Source: an uncultured Clostridia bacterium (lineage in GTDB: Bacteria; Bacillota; Clostridia; TANB77; CAG-508). Taken from it: DNA of 64,000 bases. Shown here piece after piece: positions 18,013-26,648 of the stretch (position 1 is the first letter of the stretch; every line of letters begins with the position of its first letter). Both the position numbers and the translations under genes were made by a program. The stretch covers positions 62,001-126,000 of the forward strand of contig CAKPAW010000004.1 in NCBI GenBank assembly GCA_934133165.1, given 5' to 3'. The notes under the pieces were generated by a model. That model was not told where the DNA came from and did no database searches. It saw nothing but the letters and a program-made list of their open reading frames with translations.

Positions 18013-18108
18013 CTTTGGGGACGTTTCCTTTTGGTTAATCTGTCCCTTTTGGGTATTTTACTCACTCCAAAAGGAAACGTCCCTAAAGGTTAATCTGACC
18101 CTTTTGTG
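18013..18108. repeat. GGGGACGTTTCC palindromic repeat cluster
   Basis: Inverted arms of 22 bp (18013-18034 and 18067-18088, one mismatch) centred on GGGGACGTTTCCTTTTGG. Each arm is followed by a direct copy of GGTTAATCTG(T/A)CCCTTTTG (starting 18033 and 18088). It shares the GGGAC core with the repeats at 26689, 33622 and 56895. The pattern is like a REP doublet; no transposase gene is in the window. Confidence 0.65.
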
Positions 18109-18147
18109 CCAAATAATACAAATAAATTAAAAAAAGGAAAAAGAGAT

Positions 18148-18924
18148 ATGATAGCATTAATTACAGGAGCATCTTCTGGAATAGGAAGAGATATGGCTCG
18201 AATATTGAATAATTTAAATTATGATATAATTATAACAGCAAGAAATGAAGAAAACTTAAAAGAATTAAAAAAAGAATTAAATGAGAAGAATAATAATAAA
18301 GTAGATATATATTTAGCAGATTTAAGCAAAGAAGAAGAGTGCTTAAAGTTATATAATAAAGTAAAAGAAAAATACCAAAATATAGATTTACTAATTAACA
18401 ATGCAGGATTTGGATTATGTGGCAAAATGATAAATACAGATTTAGAAACAGAAATGAAAATGGTAGATACAAACATAAAAGCAGTACACATTTTAACAAA
18501 AATGTTTTTAAAAGGCATGGTAGAAAGAGATAGTGGAAGAATCCTTAATGTTGCATCTGTGGCATCTTTTATGGCAGGTCCATTAATGGCAACATATTAT
18601 GCAACAAAAAATTATGTATTAAGGTTTAGCCAAGCTATAAGAGAAGAATTGAAAAAAGATAAATCTAATGTTAAAATAAGCGTTTTATGCCCAGGACCTG
18701 TAAATACAAACTTTAATAAAGTAGCAAATGTAAGATTTGCATTAAAAGGTTTATCTAGTGAATATGTTGCTAAATATGCAATAAATAAAACTTTAAAAGG
18801 AAAGTTTTTGATTATTCCAGGATGGAAAATTAAGATGGCTAGATTTTTAAGTAAAATATCACCAGACACAATTAGTACAAAAATATGTTACCATATGCAA
18901 AGTAAAAAAATACAAGATGCTTAG
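18148..18924 (+). CDS. short-chain dehydrogenase/reductase
   Basis: A 258-aa Rossmann-fold oxidoreductase of the classical SDR type. The NAD(P)-binding motif TGASSGIG is at residues 6-13, NNAG near 85-88, the catalytic Ser in NVASVASF near 135, and the YxxxK pair in YYATKNY near 150-156. Substrate is unknown. ATG 18148 is chosen over a GTG at 18106 because the protein then begins at the Rossmann strand (MIALITG) and AAAAAGGA precedes it; the upstream extension lies in the repeat cluster. Its 3' end meets the end of the PBP gene on the opposite strand (overlap of four bases). Confidence 0.85.
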   Translation: MIALITGASSGIGRDMARILNNLNYDIIITARNEENLKELKKELNEKNNNKVDIYLADLSKEEECLKLYNKVKEKYQNIDLLINNAGFGLCGKMINTDLETEMKMVDTNIKAVHILTKMFLKGMVERDSGRILNVASVASFMAGPLMATYYATKNYVLRFSQAIREELKKDKSNVKISVLCPGPVNTNFNKVANVRFALKGLSSEYVAKYAINKTLKGKFLIIPGWKIKMARFLSKISPDTISTKICYHMQSKKIQDA

Positions 18925-21188
18925 TGAGCATCTTGTATTTCTTTTTTTAGTGTTACATTTATAACAGTTCCTTCTTCTACAGAAGTTCCAGCCATAGGAT
19001 CTTGTGAAAGAACAGTTCCTGTTCCAGTTACGTGAATATTTAAGTTTCTTTGTTTTAAAGCACTTTTTGCTTGTAAATAACTCATTCCTTTTAAGTCTGG
19101 TACTTCTTGTGATATTCTAGCTTCATTTCCTTCTGAATATAAATTAACAATAGATCCACTTACTAAAGCTGTACCTGGCTTTGGAACTTGGTCTGTTACT
19201 AGTAAAGAAGTATCCTCACCTGAAATATTGCAAGTAAATCCTGCGTCTTCAATTATTTTCTTAGCTTCTGCTAAAGTTTTATTTCTAACATCTAATAATG
19301 TAGTTGTAGTAATAGTATTTGTACCTTCATCAGAAGATAAATCATCTGATGGAACACCTAAATAAGGTAATACTTCACTTAGTATTTGAGAAACAACAGG
19401 AGCAGCTATTGTACCACCTTGATGTCCTGCTTTACCTTGAGGATCATATAGTGTAACTAATGCAACTACCTCAGGATTTTGGACAGGTGAGATTCCAACG
19501 AATGATGCAACATACATTGCATTTTTATTTGTAGAATCTGGTTCTGAAGTACCTGTTTTTCCTGCTATACTATAACCTTTAACTTGTCCGTATCTACCAG
19601 TACCTTCGGTTACAACAGATTCTAACATATTCATTAATTCATCAGATGTTTCTTTTGAAATTACTTGTCTTACATTAGTAGATTCTATTGAAGTAATAGC
19701 ACCAGTGTCTGGATTTTCAACTTGCTTTACAATACGTGGTTCAACTAACACGCCATTATTTGCAACAGAAGATACAGCAGTAATTAGTTGGATAGGCGTA
19801 ACACGGAAACGTTGACCAAATGACATTGTTGCAAGTTCTATAGGTCCTACATCATCTAAATCCCAAAAATAGCTGTTAGCTTCTCCGGAAGTTGCAATTC
19901 CAGTTTTATCGAATAAGCCAAATGCTTCATAATATTTATATAAAGTTTGAGCACCAATTCTTTTTCCAAGTTGCATTAATGCAGGGTTACAAGAATTCAT
20001 TAAAGCCTGTCTTAAAGTTTGACTTCCATGAGTTGTTTGATATTTCCAACAATTAATTTTAATACCATTTATTAATTCATAACCTGAGCAATAAAAATCA
20101 CCAGGAGTATCTGTACTTACAACATTTTCTTCTAAGCCTATAGCAGCAGTAATTATTTTAAAAGTAGAACCAGGTTCATAGGTATCTGAAACAGCTTTAT
20201 TTCTCCACATTTTTATTAAAGAATTGACTTGTTCCTCGCTTGAAAGACTATCCCATGTACTAGAAAGATTGTCGTTTGGAGTTCTTGGTGAATTTAAATC
20301 ATAATCAGGATATGTAGCCATTGCCAAGATATCTCCAGTTGAAGGATTCATTATAATTACATTCCCACCACTTTTACAATCATTTTCTATACATGCTTGT
20401 TTTAAGTATTTTTCAGCAATAGTTTGAATATTAGCATCTATAGTTAAAGTGATGTTATTTCCATTTTCAGCAGGTATATAAGTTTCGTTTTTATCAGGTA
20501 TTAATTGAGCTGCTGCATTTTCTATACTAGTGATTTTTCCAGATGTACCACTTAAAACACTATTCCATTTTAATTCTATACCTTCTTGTCCATCATTGTC
20601 TGTATTACAGAATCCAATTAAGTTAGAAGCAAGTGTTCCATATGGGTAATATCTTTTAACATCTTCATCTATATTAATTCCTGAATAGATTTCTGTTTCT
20701 TTCATCCATTCTTGTAGTTTTGTAATTTTATCTTTTTCTACTTTTTTAACAATAGTTTCGAAAGAACTTGTACTATTTACTTTAGCTAAAGTTTCTTCAT
20801 AGTCTAATTCAAAAATTTCAGAAAATGCTTTTGCAACTTTTTCTTTATTTTCTTTCTTTATTTTAGAAGGATTAATACTAACTGTATCTACAGAAGCACT
20901 GGCTGCTAATAATTTTCCAGTAGAATCATATATATTACCTCTTTTAGCACTTATAACACGATTTGTAGATTGCTGACGATTGGCAGCTTCTTTTAAATCA
21001 GGACCTTTAATAAATTGTAGGTATGCTAGCCTTAATATAAGTAGCAAAAGTATAGCAAATATAATAAGCATACATATAAGTAAATTTTTTGATTTTACAG
21101 ATTTTACGTTTTTTCTTTCAACCTTAGAGCTGACACTATTAGATGTCTTTATATTTTTTGATTTAGAAACTTTTTTTCTTTTATCCAT
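18921..21188 (-). CDS. class B penicillin-binding protein with two PASTA domains
   Basis: Transpeptidase anchored by one N-terminal membrane helix (about residues 36-56), acting on septal or spore peptidoglycan. At 755 aa it contains the PBP dimerisation region, active-site STFK near 340 in EPGSTFKIITAA, SCN in MNSCNPAL, and KTGTSEP near 543. Two PASTA domains fill roughly 620-755. It is clearly paralogous to the PBP at 26845-28998 and resembles SpoVD/FtsI-type proteins. It is alone on the minus strand between an SDR and rsmA. Which of the two paralogues is divisional and which sporulation-related cannot be told here. Confidence 0.93.
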   Translation of the reverse strand: MDKRKKVSKSKNIKTSNSVSSKVERKNVKSVKSKNLLICMLIIFAILLLLILRLAYLQFIKGPDLKEAANRQQSTNRVISAKRGNIYDSTGKLLAASASVDTVSINPSKIKKENKEKVAKAFSEIFELDYEETLAKVNSTSSFETIVKKVEKDKITKLQEWMKETEIYSGINIDEDVKRYYPYGTLASNLIGFCNTDNDGQEGIELKWNSVLSGTSGKITSIENAAAQLIPDKNETYIPAENGNNITLTIDANIQTIAEKYLKQACIENDCKSGGNVIIMNPSTGDILAMATYPDYDLNSPRTPNDNLSSTWDSLSSEEQVNSLIKMWRNKAVSDTYEPGSTFKIITAAIGLEENVVSTDTPGDFYCSGYELINGIKINCWKYQTTHGSQTLRQALMNSCNPALMQLGKRIGAQTLYKYYEAFGLFDKTGIATSGEANSYFWDLDDVGPIELATMSFGQRFRVTPIQLITAVSSVANNGVLVEPRIVKQVENPDTGAITSIESTNVRQVISKETSDELMNMLESVVTEGTGRYGQVKGYSIAGKTGTSEPDSTNKNAMYVASFVGISPVQNPEVVALVTLYDPQGKAGHQGGTIAAPVVSQILSEVLPYLGVPSDDLSSDEGTNTITTTTLLDVRNKTLAEAKKIIEDAGFTCNISGEDTSLLVTDQVPKPGTALVSGSIVNLYSEGNEARISQEVPDLKGMSYLQAKSALKQRNLNIHVTGTGTVLSQDPMAGTSVEEGTVINVTLKKEIQDAH

Positions 21189-21262
21189 TTTTTCACCATC
21201 TTTTACATTTGTATTTTATCAATAACATTGTACAGAAAATATGAATAAAAATCAATAGAAAA

Positions 21263-21291
21263 TGGACAATCACGTCAATTTATGGTAAAAT
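21263..21291 (+). promoter_or_regulatory. rsmA promoter
   Basis: TGGACA at 21263-21268, 17-bp spacer, TAAAAT at 21286-21291 with TG two bases upstream (21283-21284). It lies in the 212-bp gap between the divergent PBP and rsmA genes. Confidence 0.6.
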
Positions 21292-21400
21292 AGTAAAGAT
21301 AAAAAAGAGAGTTTAAACTAGAAAGTAATAAAAATTATATTAAGAGTGTAAAAATGAAACTATAAAATTAGCCAAAAATAGTTTAAAGAATGGAGATAAA

Positions 21401-22261
21401 ATGGAAAGTGCATATAATGAAACAATGTTTCTTTTAAAAAAATACAATATAACTGCTAATAAAAGTTTGGGACAGAATTTTTTGATAGATGATGATGTAA
21501 TAAATAAGACTATAGAATCAGCCGAAATATCAAATGAAGATTTAGTTATAGAAATAGGTCCTGGTTTAGGAACATTAACTTGCAAATTACTAGAAAAAGC
21601 TAAAAAAGTAATAGCAATAGAGCTTGATAAAAAAATGATTACAATCTTGCAAGATCGTTTTAATTTATATTCAAACTTTGAATTAATAAATGATGATGTT
21701 TTAAAAGTAAATTTACAAGAATTAATAAAAAAAGAGAAAAAAGAAAATGCAATAAAAGATGTGAAAATAGTTGCAAATCTTCCATATTATATTACAACGC
21801 CAATTATAATGAAATTATTAGAAGATAAACTAGATATAAAAAGCATTACAGTAATGGTACAAAAAGAAGTAGCAGAAAGACTCGCAGCAAAACCAGGAGA
21901 AAAATTAGCAGGTGCAATTACATATAGTGTACAATATTATTGCGAAACAGAACTAGTTGTAAAGGTTTCAAATCAAAGTTTTATACCTGCACCAGAGGTA
22001 GAATCTGAAGTAATAAACCTAAAAATAAGAAGTACTTCACCAGTAAGAGTAAAAGATGAAAAAATATTTTTCAAATTAATAAAAGTTTCATTTATGCAAA
22101 GAAGAAAAACTTTTCTAAACGGAGTTTCAAATAGTGGATTAATAGAAAAGACAAAATTAAAACAAATTTTAGATAAAATTAATATAAATGAAAATGTAAG
22201 AGGAGAAAATTTATCATTAGAGCAATTTGCAGAAATTTCTAATAAAATTTGTGAACTATAA
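21401..22261 (+). CDS. rsmA: 16S rRNA dimethyladenosine transferase
   Basis: KsgA-type methyltransferase that dimethylates two adjacent adenines at the 3' end of 16S rRNA, a late ribosome-assembly step. At 286 aa it carries KSLGQNFLID near residue 21, the SAM motif IEIGPGLGTLT near 48-58, and the catalytic NLPYYITTPI near 126-135. RRKTFLNG near the C-terminus is typical. Cytoplasmic. A GGAG site precedes ATG 21401. It is followed by the sortase gene, which has its own promoter. Confidence 0.95.
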   Translation: MESAYNETMFLLKKYNITANKSLGQNFLIDDDVINKTIESAEISNEDLVIEIGPGLGTLTCKLLEKAKKVIAIELDKKMITILQDRFNLYSNFELINDDVLKVNLQELIKKEKKENAIKDVKIVANLPYYITTPIIMKLLEDKLDIKSITVMVQKEVAERLAAKPGEKLAGAITYSVQYYCETELVVKVSNQSFIPAPEVESEVINLKIRSTSPVRVKDEKIFFKLIKVSFMQRRKTFLNGVSNSGLIEKTKLKQILDKININENVRGENLSLEQFAEISNKICEL

Positions 22262-22320
22262 TATATGAACTTCATAAAACATATAAATATAACAAATTTA
22301 TTACATTTTAATTGTAAATA

Positions 22321-22348
22321 TTGCATAAAAATAGAATTATGATATAAT
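22321..22348 (+). promoter_or_regulatory. sortase gene promoter
   Basis: TTGCAT at 22321-22326, 16-bp spacer, TATAAT at 22343-22348 preceded by TGA. Confidence 0.65.
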
Positions 22349-22380
22349 AAATTTAGATAATTATAAATAGGAGATAATAC

Positions 22381-23118
22381 ATGAATCAAATTTTGGTAAC
22401 AGAAAAATTGTATGTAACACCAGAATTACGTAGAAAAAAGAAATTGTTTAAATTACAATTCTTTTTATGCGTCTTTTTAGCATGTCTATTATTTTCTTAT
22501 TACATATATGCAGAGTATGACAGGGGAAAGAGCGAAGAAGTATCACAAGAAATATTAATGGGAATAACAAAAAGAAAAGAAGAAAAAGAAGTAGATAATA
22601 CCATTAAGAAAAAAGACAATGTCATAATTGTAGCATTAGATGATAGCAATGAAGTTATAAACATTCCAGAAGTAGTGCCTCAAGAAGAACCATCTACAGA
22701 AGTATATACAACTACAGCTGGAGAGGACTATACAATAGAGGCAACAGTTAGAGTACCTAGATTAGATATAGAATATCCAGTAATTAGCGAAACTTCAGAA
22801 AGCCTTTTAAAAATATCTGTTAATAAATATTGGGGACCTGCCCCAAATGAAATAGGAAATTATTGTATAGTAGGTCATAATTACAAAAGTAAGAAAATGT
22901 TTGGGCGTTTATCAGAAGTAGTTAGTGGAGATATTGTTGAGCTAGAGGGAGTTAATGGAAAAGTAGTTAAATATTCAGTATATGACATAGATGTAGTAGA
23001 TCCAGATGATACAACATGTACTAGCCAATTAACTAATGGAAGAAGAGAAGTAACTCTTATAACTTGCACAAATTACGGAACGCAAAGATTAGTAGTAAAA
23101 GCAAGAGAAGTTAAATAA
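22381..23118 (+). CDS. sortase family transpeptidase
   Basis: A 245-aa membrane-anchored cysteine transpeptidase. One N-terminal membrane helix lies near residues 24-44 (FFLCVFLACLLFSYYIYA), then a charged linker and the sortase barrel starting VRVPRLDIEYPVI. The catalytic His is in VGHNY near 164, the Cys in LITCTNYG near 228, and the Arg in QRLVVKA, giving the His-Cys-Arg triad. Class D or E is likely from the compact barrel and TLITC motif, but this is uncertain. No LPXTG-type substrate is seen in the window; the convergent neighbour is a prepilin-like gene without a sorting signal. Confidence 0.9.
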   Translation: MNQILVTEKLYVTPELRRKKKLFKLQFFLCVFLACLLFSYYIYAEYDRGKSEEVSQEILMGITKRKEEKEVDNTIKKKDNVIIVALDDSNEVINIPEVVPQEEPSTEVYTTTAGEDYTIEATVRVPRLDIEYPVISETSESLLKISVNKYWGPAPNEIGNYCIVGHNYKSKKMFGRLSEVVSGDIVELEGVNGKVVKYSVYDIDVVDPDDTTCTSQLTNGRREVTLITCTNYGTQRLVVKAREVK

Positions 23119-23145
23119 AAAAGGGACCGTAAAAAGTCCTTTTTT
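23117..23145. terminator. bidirectional terminator, sortase / prepilin-like gene 2
   Basis: AAAAAAGGGAC and GTCCTTTTTT arms (23117-23127 and 23136-23145), U-rich on both strands, between convergent genes. Confidence 0.8.
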
Positions 23146-23209
23146 ATTATTTTAAACTATTTAAAATTTATTTGTATTTTACTATTTTTCTAAAGAATGT
23201 AAATAATTT

Positions 23210-24097
23210 TTAAAAAGATAATGTAGGCACTTCAGAAGATTTAGTTAAATAAAAATGTAATATATATTCATACATATTACTTGTAACATACACAAATGGA
23301 TATTTATTTCCTTCTATTGCTGAAATATCAATATATATTAATCTTGGCGTAAATGTATCAGAAGATGTTCCTGGTGATGATTCGGTTACTTTTATATCAG
23401 CATTTAAACATTGTGAATATGTAGGATTACTAGAATCATATAACCCCATTCCGATTGTTTGATTATAATAATTATAACGATTATATTCTAATACTAAATA
23501 TTTATATTCTGTCACATCTATAGGTTCAGTATATGACGTTGCAACATTTGCAGATTGCATCCATCCCCTATGTTTATTGCTATAGAATTGCTTCCAGTCT
23601 GGAGATCCAATTAATGTTCTATCTTGTGTTATATAATCTACATTTTTAAATGTACCTATTATTTTATTTCCATTTACCCAAGCAGTTTTTCCTTCTGATA
23701 TATCTTCTGCTGTTGCTGTTGCATCTTTTGTTACTTCTTTTACTATTCCTTTTATATTATTTGCAAATATAGCTGTTTCAGATGTAGTATCAGGTTTTAT
23801 TCCTCCAGCTTCTTCTATTGCGTTGGCTATAGCTTTTTTAAATTCTGCTAATTTTGCAATTGAATCATAAGGTATATTATCTGAAATTGACCCTTCTGTT
23901 TCTAATTGATAATATAATTCGTTTAATTCTGTTTCTTCTTGTATCTTTGCAAGTTCTGTATTTTCTTTTGCTTTTTTAGCAATTGTTATTATTCCGTTAT
24001 CTCCTAAAACTAAATTAATACTTATTCCTGCTAATATTATCAATACTATTATAGTTACTACTAATGCTACTAATGTTATACCTTTATCATTTTTCAT
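23210..24097 (-). CDS. prepilin-like surface protein 2 with variable C-terminus
   Basis: A 295-aa protein with leader MKNDKG and hydrophobic helix ITLVALVVTIIVLIILAG, again with Ala rather than Glu at mature position +5. Residues 1-54 are almost identical to the product at 7830-8666. Similarity continues through AEFKKAIANAIEEAGGIKP and ATATAEDISEGKTAWVNG to about residue 155, after which the two are unrelated. The EGKTAWVNG stretch recalls motifs in Firmicute phage tail proteins (from memory). GAGGAGG lies 12 bases before the ATG. It converges on the sortase gene. A surface fibre or adhesin with an exchangeable tip is the likely role; unproven. Confidence 0.75.
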   Translation of the reverse strand: MKNDKGITLVALVVTIIVLIILAGISINLVLGDNGIITIAKKAKENTELAKIQEETELNELYYQLETEGSISDNIPYDSIAKLAEFKKAIANAIEEAGGIKPDTTSETAIFANNIKGIVKEVTKDATATAEDISEGKTAWVNGNKIIGTFKNVDYITQDRTLIGSPDWKQFYSNKHRGWMQSANVATSYTEPIDVTEYKYLVLEYNRYNYYNQTIGMGLYDSSNPTYSQCLNADIKVTESSPGTSSDTFTPRLIYIDISAIEGNKYPFVYVTSNMYEYILHFYLTKSSEVPTLSF

Positions 24098-24195
24098 TTT
24101 CTTTTGTTCCTCCTCTTGTTTTTCTTATTATTTCCAATTTATATCTAAATTATAAAATAATATTATGTTTATAAGTTATTACTATTATTGAAATA

Positions 24196-24224
24196 ATTTT
24201 ACCTATAATTTTTTACTAAGTCAA
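24196..24224 (-). promoter_or_regulatory. promoter of prepilin-like gene 2
   Basis: Reading the minus strand, TTGACT (24224-24219), 17-bp spacer, TAAAAT (24201-24196), preceded by AAAAACTA as at prepilin-like gene 1. The leader to the ATG is about the same length (98 versus 101 nt from the -10) and shares TATAAACATAATATT and ATTGGAAA. Confidence 0.75.
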
Positions 24225-24283
24225 TAGTTTTTACGTACAAATATCTCAATATAAAATTAACCTGAAATTAAAATTAATTTCAT

Positions 24284-24331
24284 AAAAGCAATACTTTTTA
24301 AAAAATTTTTTAAAAAGTATTGCTTTTTTAT
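24284..24331. terminator. 22-bp perfect palindrome upstream of mraZ
   Basis: Arms 24284-24305 and 24306-24327 are perfect reverse complements (AAAAGCAATACTTTTTAAAA and on), with T runs on the 3' side of each strand. It can act as a bidirectional terminator that separates the divergent prepilin-like gene and mraZ. It overlaps the mraZ -35. Confidence 0.7.
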
Positions 24332-24348
24332 TATTCTTATATTAAAAT
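24320..24348 (+). promoter_or_regulatory. mraZ promoter
   Basis: TTGCTT at 24320-24325, 17-bp spacer, TAAAAT at 24343-24348. The predicted start point falls next to the first MraZ box. Confidence 0.6.
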
Positions 24349-24357
24349 TTAGTAAAA

Positions 24358-24382
24358 GTGGAGCAAAGTGGAGTAAAGTGGA
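24358..24382 (+). promoter_or_regulatory. MraZ operator: three GTGGA boxes, 10-bp period
   Basis: GTGGA at 24358, 24368 and 24378, exactly 10 bp apart, just downstream of the mraZ -10. Direct GTGG repeats at one-turn spacing are the known MraZ binding pattern, so mraZ and the dcw cluster are probably autorepressed. Confidence 0.8.
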
Positions 24383-24408
24383 ATGAAATGCACGGGAGGT
24401 GATTCAAA

Positions 24409-24840
24409 GTGTTGATCGGTGAATACGAGCATTCTCTAGATGTTAAGGGCAGATTGATAATGCCAGCTAAGTTAAGAGAGGACATGGGAGAAAAATTCAT
24501 CATAACCAAAGGGTTAGATGGATGCTTATTTGGGTTTTCACAAACAGAATGGTCAAACTTTGAAGAAAAACTAAAAACACTACCACTTACTAATAAAAAT
24601 GCCAGAGATTTCGTAAGATTTTTCTTATCTGGCGCAATAGAATGTGAAATAGATAAACAAGGAAGATTCTTAATTGCAAGTAACCTAAGAGAATATGCAA
24701 ACATGGAAAAAGATGTTGTAATTATTGGCGTAGGAACAAGACTTGAAATTTGGAATAGAGACAAATGGAAAAATTATACTAGTGATGAAAATATTTCAGC
24801 AGATGAAATTGCAGAAAATATGACAATGCTTGGTATATAA
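24409..24840 (+). CDS. mraZ: transcriptional regulator MraZ
   Basis: DNA-binding regulator at the head of the division and cell-wall cluster, forming a ring oligomer. The 143-aa protein contains two SpoVT/AbrB-like halves each with DxxGR: DVKGR near residues 11-15 and DKQGR near 83-87. The start is GTG 24409, eight bases after GGGAGGTG. Its own boxes at 24358-24382 imply autoregulation. Unlike the usual arrangement, rsmH does not follow at once but after a 321-bp gap filled by a periodic repeat. Confidence 0.95.
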   Translation: MLIGEYEHSLDVKGRLIMPAKLREDMGEKFIITKGLDGCLFGFSQTEWSNFEEKLKTLPLTNKNARDFVRFFLSGAIECEIDKQGRFLIASNLREYANMEKDVVIIGVGTRLEIWNRDKWKNYTSDENISADEIAENMTMLGI

Positions 24841-24862
24841 CTTTTTAAAAGTTTATATAAAT

Positions 24863-25075
24863 ACTAAAGAAAAAATTTTAATGTACAAAAGAAAAAAAAA
24901 TTAATTTTTACAAAAGAAAAAAACTAATATACAAAAGATAAAATTTAAAAACGAAAGAAAAAGTTTAAAATAACTAAAGAACAACATTTTAAACTTCAAA
25001 AGAAAAATTCACAATGCTTACAAAAGTAAAAATATAAATTTACAAATGAAAAGATGACAGCTCACTAAAGAAAAA
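24863..25075 (+). repeat. 22-nt periodic ACNAAAGAAAAA array between mraZ and rsmH
   Basis: Ten degenerate copies of AC(A/T)AAAGAAAAA begin at 24863, 24885, 24910, 24931, 24951, 24973, 24996, 25020, 25042 and 25064. Spacings are 22, 25, 21, 20, 22, 23, 24, 22 and 22 bases. The period is near two DNA helical turns and is not a multiple of three, so it is not a coding repeat. It would lie inside the dcw transcript. Curved DNA or an array of protein or RNA binding sites is possible. Confidence 0.6.
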
Positions 25076-25092
25076 TTAAAAAGTAGCATTAA

Positions 25093-25123
25093 AATAGTTG
25101 GTATTTTTTAAATACCAACTATT
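25093..25123 (+). other. stem-loop before rsmH
   Basis: AATAGTTGGTATTT (25093-25106) and AAATACCAACTATT (25110-25123) are a perfect 14-bp pair, extended by AGCAT and ATGCT outside. No U run follows, so it may shape or process the dcw transcript rather than end it. Confidence 0.5.
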
Positions 25124-25161
25124 GATGCTAATTTAAGAATAGTAGATATAGGAGTTTAAAA

Positions 25162-26094
25162 GTGGAATTTAAACATAAAAGTGTATTACTACAAGAATGC
25201 ATTGAAGGATTAAATATAAAAGAAAATGGAATATATGTAGATGGAACTTTAGGAGGAGCAGGTCATAGCAGTGAAATATTGAAAAAGTTATCTTCTAAAG
25301 GAAAACTAATAGGAATAGACAGAGACGAAGAAGCACTTAAAGCAGCAAGCCAAAGACTTAAAGAATATGAAAATGTAGTATATTTACATGGAAACCATGA
25401 TGATATAAAAGAATTACTAAAAAGCATACAAATAGATAAAGTAGATGGAATATTATTAGACTTGGGAGTATCTTCATATCAATTAGATGAAAGAGCAAGA
25501 GGTTTTAGTTATATGGGAGAAGCTACATTAGATATGAGAATGGATAAAACCCAAGAACTAACAGCAAAAGATGTTGTAAACAATTACACAGAAGAAAAAC
25601 TTAGCAGAATTATAGAAGAATATAGTGAAGAAAAATTTGCAAAAAATATTGCAAGAAACATTGTAAAAGATAGACAAATTTCACCAATCGAAACAACTAT
25701 GCAATTAGTAGATATTATAAGAAAATCAATACCTATTTCAAAACAAAAGGATGGACATCCAGCAAAAAGAACATTTCAAGCTATTAGAATAGAAGTGAAC
25801 AATGAAATAGAACCATTAAAAGAAACTATAAGAAATTGTATAGAATGTCTAAAACCAGAAGGTAGGCTATGTGTAATTACATTCCATTCACTAGAAGATA
25901 GAGCAGTAAAACAAGCATATTCAGATGCAGAAGGTAAATGCACATGCCCAAAAGATTTACCATATTGCGTGTGTGGATATCATTCAGAAGGAAAAATAAT
26001 AAATAAAAAACCAATAGTAGCATCAAAAGAAGAACAAGAAGAAAACTCAAGATCTAAAAGTGCGAAATTAAGAATTTTTGAAAAAGCACAATAG
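25162..26094 (+). CDS. rsmH: 16S rRNA (cytosine-1402-N4)-methyltransferase
   Basis: RsmH (MraW) methylates N4 of C1402 in the ribosomal decoding site, using SAM. It is 310 aa long, close to the family norm. The SAM motif VDGTLGGAGHS is near residues 28-38, DLGVSSYQLDERARGFSY near 94-112 and DMRMD near 118. A C-terminal Cys cluster (CTCPKDLPYCVCG) sits near 263-275, and FHSLEDR is before it. The start is GTG 25162 after AGGAG. It belongs to the dcw cluster, with the ftsL-like gene 36 bases after its end. Confidence 0.96.
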   Translation: MEFKHKSVLLQECIEGLNIKENGIYVDGTLGGAGHSSEILKKLSSKGKLIGIDRDEEALKAASQRLKEYENVVYLHGNHDDIKELLKSIQIDKVDGILLDLGVSSYQLDERARGFSYMGEATLDMRMDKTQELTAKDVVNNYTEEKLSRIIEEYSEEKFAKNIARNIVKDRQISPIETTMQLVDIIRKSIPISKQKDGHPAKRTFQAIRIEVNNEIEPLKETIRNCIECLKPEGRLCVITFHSLEDRAVKQAYSDAEGKCTCPKDLPYCVCGYHSEGKIINKKPIVASKEEQEENSRSKSAKLRIFEKAQ

Positions 26095-26130
26095 AAGAAA
26101 TATATGAAGGAAAGAGGTGAGTTAAAGCAA

Positions 26131-26646
26131 ATGGCATATCCTAAATATCAAGGGTATCAATATGAAACTAGCCCTAGAAAATTACAACCGGAGTACGAAC
26201 CTAAAAAGAACCCATATAAACAAAAGAAATCTTCAACTAAAAGTATGAAGGTAGAAAAAAATGATCCAAAGAAAAAAATGAAACCAAAGGCAAAATTAGT
26301 TTTATATATTGCTGTTGCCTTTACAATTTTATTTGCTATTGGCTACCAAAACTCACTTATAACAGAAAGTTGCAATAAAAAAGAAAAATTGAAAAAAGAA
26401 GTAAGTGCTATTGAAAAAGAAAACGAACAATTAAAGGTTAATATAGAAAAAACATTAAATTTAAATAATGTAGAGCAATCTGCAAAAGAAAAACTAGGAA
26501 TGCAAAAATTATCAAATAGCCAAAAAGTATATGTAAGCTTACCAAAGAAAGACTACATAGAATCTGCAAAAGAAGAAGTAATAATAGAGGAAGATACAAA
26601 TTTTTTTCAAAATATTATAAATACAATTAAAAATTTATTTAAATAG
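26131..26646 (+). CDS. ftsL: FtsL-like division protein
   Basis: A 171-aa bitopic protein. A basic N-terminal cytoplasmic part (about 55 residues) is followed by the membrane helix LVLYIAVAFTILFAIGY and an extracytoplasmic coiled coil (KLKKEVSAIEKENEQLKVNI). SAKEKLGMQKL matches the FtsL/DivIC septum-initiator pattern. FtsL joins FtsB/DivIC and FtsQ/DivIB and helps activate FtsW and its PBP. Position between rsmH and a class B PBP is the usual FtsL slot. ATG 26131 is preferred over 26104 because AGAGGTGAG lies between them at the right distance. Confidence 0.85.
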   Translation: MAYPKYQGYQYETSPRKLQPEYEPKKNPYKQKKSSTKSMKVEKNDPKKKMKPKAKLVLYIAVAFTILFAIGYQNSLITESCNKKEKLKKEVSAIEKENEQLKVNIEKTLNLNNVEQSAKEKLGMQKLSNSQKVYVSLPKKDYIESAKEEVIIEEDTNFFQNIINTIKNLFK

Positions 26647-26648
26647 AG

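Noticed and set aside
24863..25075. CRISPR-like array between mraZ and rsmH
   Set aside because: The repeats are only 12 nt, degenerate, A-rich and 20-25 nt apart with no unique spacers and no cas genes.
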